From an uncultured Ruminococcus sp. (GTDB lineage: Bacteria; Bacillota; Clostridia; Oscillospirales; Acutalibacteraceae), in assembly GCA_902765625.1 (NCBI GenBank), contig CACXAO010000006.1, positions 1 to 48,872 of the forward strand: a stretch of DNA of 48,872 nt. Direction: 5' to 3'. Numbering within the stretch: position 1 is the first letter of the stretch; the number at the start of each line of letters is the position of its first letter. The position numbers were made by a program, and so were the translations under genes. Of the stretch, positions 31,314-38,947 are shown in pieces. The notes below the pieces were generated by a model. That model worked only from the letters and a program-made list of their open reading frames with translations. It made no database searches and was not told where the DNA came from.

Positions 31314-32522
31314 TTAAAGATTATTCAGATTATTCTTTAATATTTCCGTTCCTGTTTCGGACACCGCCAAATAATAAAGCTGCGTGACGTGAATATTTCC
31401 ATGCCCCATCTGATTACATAACAAATGCGTCGGCGTGTTCTGTTCAGCCATCAGCGTTCCGTAAGTGTGCCGCAGATAATGATACTTGAAATTGATACCC
31501 AAGCGGCTTTTGATTTCACGCGACGGATATTTGAAGGAATTGACTGTTTGAATGGTGCCGTCTGGCAAGCAATTCACCAATTCGCAGCTTGAAATCATCG
31601 TGCCGTCCAAATCTTCAATAAACCGCTGTTTCTGCGCTCTTACTGCGGCAAACTTTTCAGCGTCCTCCAGAGCCTTTTGCCTTTTGGCTTTCAAGTGCTC
31701 CAAAATCTTATTGCAAAGATAAATCGTCCTTTTGGCATTGCGCGTTTTCGGATTTACCAGCTTTATCAAGCTGTTTTGATACTGCTGCTGTCTGTCAATA
31801 TAAATCGTTCCTGCTTCCAAATCGACATTCGCCCATTTCAAGCCGAAGGTTTCATTGATACGCAAGCCGCAGTATCTTCCCAGCAAGTACGCTGTTTCGG
31901 CGTTTGTTCCCTCAAAATATTCGTCCAGAAGCTCCAACTCTGAGCGGCTGAATGTGACAATATCGGTATCATCATCAACGCGCAAATTCGGCATATGGAT
32001 TTTTGTGGATTTATTCACGCAGATTTTGTTATAGGTATCTACATCAAGATAATTGCGCGAATACGCCTGACCGAAAATCAGATAAAAAACTTTCAAAAAG
32101 GATTCTACATAGCGGAAGGAGTATTCCTGCTCATAATACAAATCCGCGAGATAATCATTGATTTCCGCAACGGAAATATCATCAATGTAACGGCTGCCCC
32201 ATCTGCCGCAAAAATGATTTCTCCAAAGAGAATCCTGTTTTTTAAGCGTTTGATACGCCTTGCCTGTACAACCTTCCTTGCGGTATTCCTCAAATATTTC
32301 TTTGACTGTTCTTCTGGAAATCTTTTTACCGCGCTTCATTTCAACGTGTGCCGCTGTAATCGCTGCCGCCCTTGCCTTTGCCGCTGCCGCCTGTGTGTTC
32401 AGCTTATTTCCGTATTCGTCTGTTGTTTTCTTTCGTGATATGCGCTTTCCGTCAATGATAATTGAGAAGCGATACGCCCAAAAACCATTATCTAACTGAT
32501 ATACGCCGTTCTTTGTTGCCAT
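31314..32522 (-). CDS. int: Tyrosine recombinase (integrase) of the element
   Basis: 402 residues. An AP2-like arm-binding N-terminus (about 5-60), a SAM-like core-binding domain (about 70-170) and the catalytic domain with LGRYCGLRINE (first Arg), HYLRHTYGTLMAE (His-x-x-Arg) and GHGNIHVTQLYY (His and nucleophile Tyr). It is next to the right end and probably catalyses recombination at the rbr 3' end. The reading is complete, so the element may still be active. Confidence 0.95.
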   Translation of the reverse strand: MATKNGVYQLDNGFWAYRFSIIIDGKRISRKKTTDEYGNKLNTQAAAAKARAAAITAAHVEMKRGKKISRRTVKEIFEEYRKEGCTGKAYQTLKKQDSLWRNHFCGRWGSRYIDDISVAEINDYLADLYYEQEYSFRYVESFLKVFYLIFGQAYSRNYLDVDTYNKICVNKSTKIHMPNLRVDDDTDIVTFSRSELELLDEYFEGTNAETAYLLGRYCGLRINETFGLKWANVDLEAGTIYIDRQQQYQNSLIKLVNPKTRNAKRTIYLCNKILEHLKAKRQKALEDAEKFAAVRAQKQRFIEDLDGTMISSCELVNCLPDGTIQTVNSFKYPSREIKSRLGINFKYHYLRHTYGTLMAEQNTPTHLLCNQMGHGNIHVTQLYYLAVSETGTEILKNNLNNL

Positions 32523-32536
32523 TCCAGCACCTCCAA

Positions 32537-32556
32537 ATAGTACTAAAATGGTACTT
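32537..32556. repeat. Candidate right integrase arm site
   Basis: AGTACT followed by TGGTACTT, matching the GGTAC repeats at the left end, directly upstream of the integrase start. The 32557-32882 gap otherwise holds a promoter segment (32640-32710) and attR (32741-32793) with the rbr tail. Confidence 0.45.
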
Positions 32557-32639
32557 GAATTGAAAAATATCTTTCAAAGAAGTTGCAATGTTGTACCTCA
32601 GATGATAACGAGAAGTTAAAAAGATGTTATAAAGTTGTA

Positions 32640-32668
32640 TTGACTTTGCTTGCTTTTGGCTTTATAAT
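32640..32668 (+). promoter_or_regulatory. Right-end promoter, copy A
   Basis: TTGACT (32640-32645), 17 bp, TATAAT (32663-32668). The ~70-bp segment 32640-32710 is nearly identical to 33698-33770, apart from the middle of the spacer. It reads rightward through attR toward the 218-residue ORF; in a circular form it would read into the element's left end. Confidence 0.85.
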
Positions 32669-32740
32669 GTAGATATAATCTAAAGAAAGGAAAATATCTC
32701 TTTAGTTTCCGAGCACCCAATGCGGAGCGCAGCGACGCAT

Positions 32741-32793
32741 ACCGTCCACGAAATGGCTAAGGACGAGGCAAGACACGGCGCGGGCTTCAAGGG
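32741..32793 (+). repeat. attR: second copy of the 53-bp rbr repeat
   Basis: Identical to 24219-24271. It is followed by codons for LLKRYFG and TAA (32794-32818), taken to be the displaced tail next to attR. Confidence 0.93.
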
Positions 32794-32818
32794 TCTGCTC
32801 AAGAGATATTTCGGATAA
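32794..32818 (+). pseudogene. Displaced 3' tail of rbr
   Basis: With attR this is a 5'-less fragment of rubrerythrin (from TVHEMAKDE to YFG and stop). It keeps the reading frame but has no start codon of its own. Confidence 0.8.
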
Positions 32819-32882
32819 TAAATTTCAGGCAGGATGAGCATTCTTTTTCCACAGATAGCGTTCGCTTTTTGGAGGTTGTTTT

Positions 32883-33539
32883 ATGAGTTTATTCAGTAAG
32901 CTTTTTTCTAAAAAAAATGTCCCGAATAATTCTCAGGATAAAACTCAGAATAATCCTCGGGATTATGTTCCGGATAATACTCGGCAAACCGCTCAGGAAT
33001 TTACACGCATAATGACGTCACAGTTGGTCGCGTTATGGCTGGATTCAAACAATGACGCTTATCGTGATGAATACATCAGAAGAATAAAAATGTGCGGTCT
33101 CTCTAATGCCAAAGCAACCAAAATGCTGGAATTTGAGAGTAAAATATTGAAGAAGCACCCCAGACCTGAGATGCTGAGCAAGGACTTTTTGGTCACGCCT
33201 ATGTTCAGTCTGCTCAAGCCTTACCTCGATCATCCGATAGATTACTATCAGGATCATCTTGAGTATCCTCTCTCTTATGTTATCAAGCTGTCTGACGAGG
33301 CTGAATGGCACTATTGGAACAGCCATGAAAAAAGCTGTCTATCCGACGAAGCGTGGGAAGAAATATTTGCACTCAGCGACAGAAACAAGAAACTGTTTTT
33401 ACCATTGGGCATGCATCTTGTTGAAAAGATGCACTGGTCGTATGACAATGTAAACAAGTTTTCCTACAATGAACAGGGAATGCTTGATCTGTATCGCTGG
33501 AATAAGCGTACAAGCGCTTCAAGCACACCTTGGAAATAA
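32883..33539 (+). CDS. Orphan 218-residue protein of unknown function
   Basis: ATG 32883 has GGAGG 7 nt upstream. The N-terminus MSLFSKLFSKKN is a basic amphipathic start, then an Asn/Gln/Asp-rich linker (about 14-35), then a helical soluble domain (about 38-210) with RDEYIRRIKMCGLSNAKA and a Trp/Tyr-rich end. No recognised family. It lies between attR and an rbr relic carrying an rbr-type terminator, and probably uses the copy-A promoter. Confidence 0.7.
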   Translation: MSLFSKLFSKKNVPNNSQDKTQNNPRDYVPDNTRQTAQEFTRIMTSQLVALWLDSNNDAYRDEYIRRIKMCGLSNAKATKMLEFESKILKKHPRPEMLSKDFLVTPMFSLLKPYLDHPIDYYQDHLEYPLSYVIKLSDEAEWHYWNSHEKSCLSDEAWEEIFALSDRNKKLFLPLGMHLVEKMHWSYDNVNKFSYNEQGMLDLYRWNKRTSASSTPWK

Positions 33540-33551
33540 AATGACAAATCC

Positions 33552-33600
33552 AAACGCGGCGCAGGCTTTAATGGACTGCTCAAGAAATAGTTCAGTTAAG
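33552..33600 (+). pseudogene. Degenerate copy of the rbr 3' end
   Basis: Similar to the end of rbr (ACGCGGCGCAGGCTTTAATG then CTGCTCAAGAAATAG and GTTAAGC), with substitutions and an early stop. The match extends through the intergenic AAAACCGCAAATAATAC into the terminator at 33626, as after the true rbr gene. Confidence 0.8.
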
Positions 33601-33625
33601 CAAAACCGCAAATAATACGTACTTT

Positions 33626-33656
33626 AAAGGAGCGGGAATTTTCCTGCTCCTTTTTT
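33626..33656 (+). terminator. rbr-type terminator, copy 2
   Basis: AAGGAGCGGG and CCTGCTCCTT with an AATTTT loop region, then TTTTTT. It is homologous to the terminator at 24326. Confidence 0.85.
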
Positions 33657-33697
33657 GCAATCTCAGGTATACAAGAGTTATTACATTAAAAGATACC

Positions 33698-33770
33698 TTG
33701 ACTTTGCTGTCATCCGGCTTTATAATGTAGATAGAATCTAAAGAAAGGAAATATATCTCTTTTTCGTTTC
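33698..33770 (+). promoter_or_regulatory. Right-end promoter segment, copy B
   Basis: TTGACT (33698-33703), 17 bp, TATAAT (33721-33726), followed by GTAGATAGAATCTAAAGAAAGG as in copy A. Its ATATCTCTTT end is inverted-complementary to AAAGAGATAT in the rbr-tail relic just downstream (33779-33788), a feature also present around attR. Confidence 0.85.
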
Positions 33771-33771
33771 A

Positions 33772-33797
33772 AAGCCTCAAAGAGATATTTCGGATAA
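33772..33797 (+). pseudogene. Fourth rbr-tail relic
   Basis: CCTCAAAGAGATATTTCGGATAA matches the tail at attR closely (CTC-AAGAGATATTTCGGATAA). It directly precedes the next ORF start. Confidence 0.7.
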
Positions 33798-33800
33798 TCT

Positions 33801-34061
33801 ATGATACCGCTTGCGCTTATTTGCGTTCTTGCAATCGGATTTCTCGCCGGAACAATCGTACTGTTTCAACAGACGGTCAAAGGCTTCAAACGCGACGCGA
33901 CAAAAATGAGCGTCATCATCTGTACGGCTGTCTACGTTATCGCCGGAATCGCCTTGATTGTCATTTCTTGTTTTGACCTTTCAGTACTGTTCGCCTATCT
34001 GCTTATCGGACTGGGGTTTATTGCGCTGGCATTCTTTCTTGTTAAACGGAACTTTTTTTAA
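33801..34061 (+). CDS. Orphan 86-residue membrane protein
   Basis: Three predicted membrane helices (about 3-24, 38-58, 62-82) with a short basic loop (KGFKRDATK). No strong ribosome site is present; the GGA of the rbr-tail relic lies 6 nt upstream of the ATG and may serve. It is followed 12 nt later by an rbr-type terminator. No family recognised. Expression would depend on promoter copy B. Confidence 0.6.
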   Translation: MIPLALICVLAIGFLAGTIVLFQQTVKGFKRDATKMSVIICTAVYVIAGIALIVISCFDLSVLFAYLLIGLGFIALAFFLVKRNFF

Positions 34062-34073
34062 TAAACAATTGAC

Positions 34074-34105
34074 GAAGGAGTGGGGAAATCCCGCTCCTTC
34101 TTTTT
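34074..34105 (+). terminator. rbr-type terminator, copy 3
   Basis: GAAGGAG (34074-34080) and CTCCTTC (34094-34100) with inner GGG/CCC, then TTTTT. The most stable of the three copies and possibly the original rbr terminator, at the far end of the accreted region. Confidence 0.85.
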
Positions 34106-34117
34106 CTGCAACGCATA

Positions 34118-35026
34118 TTATAAGTCGTAAATATCGTCCTCACCCTCGGCGTACTTTCGCACGGTGTCGATAAACAGACGCGCAACCGGATTTGCAATGT
34201 CCTTTGACCATGCCATTACGTAGGCAACTGCGGTGTCGGCGTCCTCTACCGAATAAACCGAGGTTTGTGCCGACGAAGCATATTCCGACAGCGACTTGGG
34301 CAGCACCGACAAGCCCATTTCCGCCGATACCGCCATGTACAGAGAAACAAGATCATCGTATGAACTGTCTGTACGCGGCGAGAGATGGAAGGTTCGCAGC
34401 AAATCCATGACCTCCATGAACAATATCGGTGCGCAGGATTCCGACAGCAGCACAAGCCGCTCGTTTGCAAGCTCCGAAAGGCTTACGCTCTTTCCTCTGA
34501 AACGGTTCTTGTGCGGCGCGACGATTACAAGCGGTTCGCGGTGGGTGATCAGGGTTTCTATACCCGAGCTTTCGGGAACCATGTCGCGCGGCATAAAACA
34601 AAAGTCGTAGTCGCCGCCCGTTATCGCCTGCGCTCTGTCGGACGCATCGAGCCTGCACAGCTCTATGCTTATTCCCGGGTAACGCTTTCCGAAATCCGAG
34701 AGGCACTTTGCCGGAAAACTCATTGAGGTCACGTCGCAGCCCACGGTGATTTTGCCCTTGCCGCCGTCGTGCATTTCCTTGATAACGGTTCGCGCCTTGT
34801 TGAAGGTGTTGACCATCTCAATAGCGTACGGCAAAAGCGTTTTTCCCTCGTTCGTAATAAATACCTCGCGTCGCGTGCGCGTGAACAACTGGACGCCGAG
34901 CTCCTTTTCGAGGTCGCTTACGTGACGGCTTACGGTCGACTGCGACACATAATTACGCCTTGCAGCCTCGGAAAAGTTGAGGGTCTGGGCAACTGAAATA
35001 AAATATACAAGCTGATTTATATCCAT
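34118..35026 (-). CDS. LysR-type transcriptional regulator
   Basis: 302 residues from ATG 35026 (AGGTG upstream). The N-terminal winged helix-turn-helix reads LNFSEAARRNYVSQSTVSRHVSDLEKELGVQLF; the substrate-binding domain follows from about 90. It is divergent from the fabF operon, the usual arrangement for a LysR regulator and its target, with dyad-rich DNA (TGCA, TTAT/ATAA around 35058-35095) between them. The ligand is unknown but may be a product of that operon. Confidence 0.9.
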   Translation of the reverse strand: MDINQLVYFISVAQTLNFSEAARRNYVSQSTVSRHVSDLEKELGVQLFTRTRREVFITNEGKTLLPYAIEMVNTFNKARTVIKEMHDGGKGKITVGCDVTSMSFPAKCLSDFGKRYPGISIELCRLDASDRAQAITGGDYDFCFMPRDMVPESSGIETLITHREPLVIVAPHKNRFRGKSVSLSELANERLVLLSESCAPILFMEVMDLLRTFHLSPRTDSSYDDLVSLYMAVSAEMGLSVLPKSLSEYASSAQTSVYSVEDADTAVAYVMAWSKDIANPVARLFIDTVRKYAEGEDDIYDL

Positions 35027-35105
35027 AAAAAGCACCTGCGTTTTTGCTTATGCTGATTCTGCATAACATTATTCAAAAATTGATAATTTTGCATTGTCGG
35101 GACGG

Positions 35106-35134
35106 TTGTGCAAACAGGAAATGTCTGCTATAAT
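35106..35134 (+). promoter_or_regulatory. SigA promoter of the fabF operon
   Basis: TTGTGC (35106-35111), 17 bp, TATAAT (35129-35134). Just upstream, 35058-35093 carries TGCA ends and TTAT/ATAA dyads suitable for LysR binding. Confidence 0.65.
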
Positions 35135-35234
35135 CTAACTATAGCATAACCGCATGCAAAAAGTAAATAGCTATTTTTTTGATGACGGGACCGAATTCAC
35201 CCCGTTATCCGATTTGTAAGGAGTTATGAGTAAC

Positions 35235-36461
35235 ATGAAAAAAATTGTGATCACCGGCATGGGCGCCGTTACACCGGTTGGTATCGGCGTCGAAGAGTAT
35301 TGGAAAAACATTACGGAGGGCAAATCGGGCATTGACACCATCAAGACCTTTGACCCCTCTGAACTGGCGGTTCAGATCGCGGGCGAGGTCAAAAACTTCA
35401 ACCCGTCCGATTATCTCGCCAAGGACTTGATCAGAAAAACAGACCCCTTTATGCAGTACGCTTACGTCGCAGCCGAGGAAGCGATCAAGCAGAGCGGCAT
35501 AGAGATTGAGCCTGAAAGAACAGGCATTATTATGGGCACCGCGATGAGCGGCGTTGCGACTACCGCCTTCACGCAGGACGCGCTTTCGGGCGCTTCGCAC
35601 AAAAAGGTTGGTCCGCGCTTCATCCCGAAAATCCTCGGAAACATCGCCGCGGCTAACATCGCGATCGACTACAACATTCAGGGACCGAGCTTCACGGTGA
35701 GCACAGCCTGCTCGTCGGGCGGCGACGCTATCAACACCGCCTGCATGTGCATGCAGGCAGGCAAGGCTGACGTTATGCTCGCTGTCGGCGCCGAGAGCGT
35801 ACTCTGTCCGCTCGTAATCTACTCCCTCGCGAACGCCAAGGCTCTTTCACGCAGAAACGACGACCCCAAGACCGCAAGCAGACCGTTTGACGTAACCCGC
35901 GACGGCTTTGTTATCGGCGAAGGCGGCGGCGCTCTTGTTCTCGAAACAGAGGAGCACGCTCTCGCGAGAGGCGCGAAGATTTACGGCGAGGTCAAGGGCT
36001 GCGGCAACACCTGCGACGCTCACCACGTAACCGCACCTCACCCCGAGGGCAGAGGCGCAATCGCGTGCATGAAGCAGGCGCTCGCAGACGCCGGAATCGA
36101 CGCATCCGAAATCGGCTACGTCAACGCTCACGGCACCGCCACCAACAAGGGCGACACCGTTGAGACAGGCGCGATCAGAAGCGTTTTCGGCGACAAGCTT
36201 CCCTTTGTCAGCTCCACCAAGGGCGCGACCGGCCATATGATGGGCGCCGGCGGAATTACCGAAACGATCGCCTGCGTTAAAGCGATTGAAACAGGCATTA
36301 TTCCGCCCACTATCAACTTAAACGAGGTTGACCCCGAATGCGAGGGTATCGACTTCGTTCCCAACACCGCCAAAAAAGCCGACATCCGTTACGCGATGTC
36401 AAACGCCTTCGGCTTCGGCGGACAGAATTCAAGCATTATCGTCGGTAAATACGAGGGTTAA
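35235..36461 (+). CDS. fabF: Beta-ketoacyl-ACP synthase II-type condensing enzyme (FabF)
   Basis: 408 residues from ATG 35235 (AAGGAG 11 nt upstream; the family also starts MKKIVITG). Catalytic triad: Cys in TVSTACSSGGDA, His in YVNAHGTATNKGD and His in GATGHMMGAGG. It condenses malonyl-ACP with an acyl chain. It is not beside other fab genes; instead it heads an operon with an acyl-adenylate ligase, a thioesterase and thioredoxin, which suggests a specialised lipid or acyl product. Confidence 0.93.
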   Translation: MKKIVITGMGAVTPVGIGVEEYWKNITEGKSGIDTIKTFDPSELAVQIAGEVKNFNPSDYLAKDLIRKTDPFMQYAYVAAEEAIKQSGIEIEPERTGIIMGTAMSGVATTAFTQDALSGASHKKVGPRFIPKILGNIAAANIAIDYNIQGPSFTVSTACSSGGDAINTACMCMQAGKADVMLAVGAESVLCPLVIYSLANAKALSRRNDDPKTASRPFDVTRDGFVIGEGGGALVLETEEHALARGAKIYGEVKGCGNTCDAHHVTAPHPEGRGAIACMKQALADAGIDASEIGYVNAHGTATNKGDTVETGAIRSVFGDKLPFVSSTKGATGHMMGAGGITETIACVKAIETGIIPPTINLNEVDPECEGIDFVPNTAKKADIRYAMSNAFGFGGQNSSIIVGKYEG

Positions 36462-36504
36462 GCGATAACTACCGATTACTGACCGCAATAATTTGGAGGT
36501 ATTT

Positions 36505-38166
36505 ATGGATTATACATACGATATTTCGATGTTTAAGGAAACCTTTGAGAGCGAGTTCACATGGCTGAACGGCTTTATGCGCAACGTCCGCCGCTTCGGA
36601 TACCGTGCGGCAGCCATTGACCCTGCCGGCAAGCGCGAGTGGAATTACGCTCAGCTCAATATTGAAGCCAATCGCTTCGCGAACGCCCTCAAAAACGACG
36701 GAGTAAAAAAGAGCGACGTTATTTTTATGCAGCTTTTCAACTCTCCCGAATTCCTCTTTACATATGTCGCGTCTCAGAAAATCGGCGCTATCAGCAACCC
36801 TGCAAACTTCAATTTTTCTCCCGGCGAAACTGCCGAGATCATCAGCCACAACAAGCCCAAGGTGTACCTCTACGACGCTGAAATCGTCAGCACCGCGGTC
36901 AGGGCGCTCAAGCTCAGCAAGCACAAGCCCGAGATCGTTATCGCCGTTAATAATTCCGTAAAAGAATTTACCGTTCCCGAGGGTCACATTCTCTACGAGG
37001 ACTACGTTAACGGCAGCGCCGAGACCGATCCGCCCGTTGACTTTGAGCCGCATATCTATGACGAGATCGTACGTCTCCAGACCTCCGGCACCACCGGTAC
37101 TCCCAAGGGCGTGCCGCTCAACAACATAAACGAGGTGCTTTCGGCTCACGACGTTATCATGCACTTCCCGATCAACCCCACCGACATTACAATGAATATG
37201 ACTCCGTGGTTCCACCGCGGCGGTCTGCACTCAGGCGGTCCCACACCTACCCTTTATGCCGGCGCGGCGGTCGTTATTATGCGCACCTTCAACCCCAAGG
37301 TCACACTGCGCTATATAGAAAACTATAAAATCACCTTTATCACCGGCGTTCCGTCCGTTCTGACCCTCCTCGCAACAAAGCAGGAGAAGCATCCCAAGGA
37401 TATTTCCTCGCTCAAGGGCATAATAACAATGGGCAGTCCGCTTGAAAAGGAAGCCTGCATCCGCTTCCAGAACGTTCTCTCGCCCAACCTCTTCAACGGC
37501 TACGGCACCACCGAGACCTTCTGGAACACCTTCCTCAGACCCTTCGACCTTCCCGAGATGTCCGGCACCGCCGGCCGTTCCTGCACCGACGACGAGGTTC
37601 GCATCGTAAAGGTTTACGAGGACAGAAAGGCTGAGCCTGACGACCTTGTCGCTACAGACAACGTCGAGGAGGGCGAGGTCATCATCAAGTGCCCGGCAAA
37701 GACAACCTACTGCTATGTCGGCAATGAACAGGCTACCAAGGAAAAGTTCTACAAGGGCTGGATGTACACGGGCGATATCGGCACATGGGACGAGAAGCAG
37801 TACATCAGCATTGCCGGAAGAAAGGACGACATGATCATCTCCAAGGGCGAGAACATCTACCCCGCGAGAATCGAGGAGGTAATCAACCTCAATCCCAAGG
37901 TAAGCGAATGCATCGTTACAGGCGTACCCGACAGCACCCGCGGCGAGAGTCTTGCGGCTTACGTTATCAAGGCTGACGAGAGTCTGACCGTTGCAGAGCT
38001 GCTCGATTTCTGCGCGCAGTCGCCCAACCTCTCAAAATATCAGGTACCCCGTTACTACCGCTTTGTAACCGAGCTTCCTCACACGGCAACAGGTAAAAAA
38101 CAGCATTTTGTAATCAAGAAGCAGGCGCGTGAGGATCTCAAGAACGGTCTCCTGCTCAGAAAGTAA
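36505..38166 (+). CDS. AMP-dependent acyl-CoA synthetase/acyl-adenylate ligase
   Basis: 553 residues from ATG 36505 with GGAGGT at 36495-36500. Adenylation motifs: P-loop LQTSGTTGTPKG, FNGYGTTETFW (A5), YTGDIG and GRKDDMIISKGENIYP (A8), and GKKQHFVIKK near the C-terminus with the catalytic lysine. It activates a carboxylic acid as acyl-AMP and passes it to CoA or a carrier. The substrate is unknown; no acyl carrier protein is in the operon. Confidence 0.9.
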   Translation: MDYTYDISMFKETFESEFTWLNGFMRNVRRFGYRAAAIDPAGKREWNYAQLNIEANRFANALKNDGVKKSDVIFMQLFNSPEFLFTYVASQKIGAISNPANFNFSPGETAEIISHNKPKVYLYDAEIVSTAVRALKLSKHKPEIVIAVNNSVKEFTVPEGHILYEDYVNGSAETDPPVDFEPHIYDEIVRLQTSGTTGTPKGVPLNNINEVLSAHDVIMHFPINPTDITMNMTPWFHRGGLHSGGPTPTLYAGAAVVIMRTFNPKVTLRYIENYKITFITGVPSVLTLLATKQEKHPKDISSLKGIITMGSPLEKEACIRFQNVLSPNLFNGYGTTETFWNTFLRPFDLPEMSGTAGRSCTDDEVRIVKVYEDRKAEPDDLVATDNVEEGEVIIKCPAKTTYCYVGNEQATKEKFYKGWMYTGDIGTWDEKQYISIAGRKDDMIISKGENIYPARIEEVINLNPKVSECIVTGVPDSTRGESLAAYVIKADESLTVAELLDFCAQSPNLSKYQVPRYYRFVTELPHTATGKKQHFVIKKQAREDLKNGLLLRK

Positions 38167-38175
38167 GGCGACCGC

Positions 38176-38589
38176 ATGAGTTTTGTTTATTCGCGCACGG
38201 CAAACTACTATGAAACCGACATGATGGGCATCGTTCACCACTCCAACCACATCCGCTACTTTGAGGAAGCGAGAATCGCGTTTATGCGCAGCATAGACTG
38301 CGACGTTATGCAGATGGAGAAGGACGGGATCATCATTCCGAACGTAGACGCATACGCGCGCTACTACATTCCCGTCCGTTTCAGCGAGGAGATAGACATA
38401 GAGGTTCGCCTGAGCTACTTTAACGGTACAAAGATGGAGTACACCTACACCGCAAAAAATAAAAACGGCGAAACTGCCGCCGAAGGACATACGATGCACT
38501 GCTTTGTCTGCGGCGACTTCAAGCCGATGTCACTGCGCCGCACATACCCCGAATACTACAAAAAGCTCGCGGAGGCAGTTGAAAATTAA
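38176..38589 (+). CDS. Hotdog acyl-CoA/acyl-ACP thioesterase (YbgC/4HBT-like)
   Basis: 137 residues. The active-site pattern YYETDMMGIVHHSNHIRYFEEAR, with the catalytic Asp and the HHSN motif, is that of YbgC-type 4HBT thioesterases. It starts 9 nt after the ligase stop. In this operon it could release the product of FabF or the ligase from its thioester, or act as a proofreading enzyme. Confidence 0.88.
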   Translation: MSFVYSRTANYYETDMMGIVHHSNHIRYFEEARIAFMRSIDCDVMQMEKDGIIIPNVDAYARYYIPVRFSEEIDIEVRLSYFNGTKMEYTYTAKNKNGETAAEGHTMHCFVCGDFKPMSLRRTYPEYYKKLAEAVEN

Positions 38590-38602
38590 CAGGAGTTTTG
38601 AA

Positions 38603-38914
38603 ATGGAAAAATTATATGAGGAGGATTTCGAATCACGCGTACTCGGTGCGGAGCATCCGGTAGTCGTAGATTTTTACGCCGACTGGTGCGGTCCCTGCCA
38701 AATGCTCTCGCCTATTCTCGAAAAACTGGAGGGTGAAAACGACGACTTCGAATTCTTCAAGGTAAACGTGGATGAATGTCACGATCTCGCGGTAAAATAC
38801 AACGTATTCTCTATTCCTACGGTCGTGATCTTCAAGGGCGGAAGATCGGTTGTTCAGTCGATCGGTCTGAAGTCCGAGGAGGAAATGCAAAAAATACTGA
38901 ACGGATTAGTATAA
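38603..38914 (+). CDS. trx: Thioredoxin
   Basis: 103 residues with the WCGPC active site and the cis-Pro region SIPTVVIF. ATG 38603 has AGGAG at 38591. It is the fourth gene of the fabF operon, before a strong terminator. No reductase is nearby. Confidence 0.93.
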   Translation: MEKLYEEDFESRVLGAEHPVVVDFYADWCGPCQMLSPILEKLEGENDDFEFFKVNVDECHDLAVKYNVFSIPTVVIFKGGRSVVQSIGLKSEEEMQKILNGLV

Positions 38915-38916
38915 AC

Positions 38917-38947
38917 TAAAAAACGGCTCACAGCGAGCCGTTTTTTT
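38917..38947. terminator. Bidirectional terminator
   Basis: ACGGCTC (38923-38929) and GAGCCGT (38935-38941) flanked by A-run on the left and T7 on the right. Serves the fabF operon (+) and the CBS gene (-). Confidence 0.9.

Larger units (their letters stand above)
24272..32740. mobile_element. 8.5-kb integrative element inserted in the 3' end of rbr
   Basis: Bounded by 53-bp direct repeats (24219-24271, 32741-32793). The tyrosine integrase lies just inside the right end and points inward. Candidate arm sites (GGTAC repeats) lie inside both ends. The left end supplies a new rbr tail and terminator. Contents: small unknown genes, XRE repressor with operator, serine resolvase, WYL regulator, SHOCT membrane protein. 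No relaxase, conjugation, capsid or packaging gene is visible, so it would need helpers to move between cells. It looks AT-richer than the flanks and has its own repeated nonamer. Confidence 0.9.

Noticed and set aside
24272-32740. Phage satellite or conjugative element
   Set aside because: No capsid, packaging, relaxase or secretion genes are visible, so only an integrative element without visible transfer functions can be claimed.
35205-35600. 131-codon open frame opposite fabF
   Set aside because: It lies wholly antisense to a clear fabF gene and has Cys/Arg-rich composition typical of the reverse frame of a GC-biased gene.
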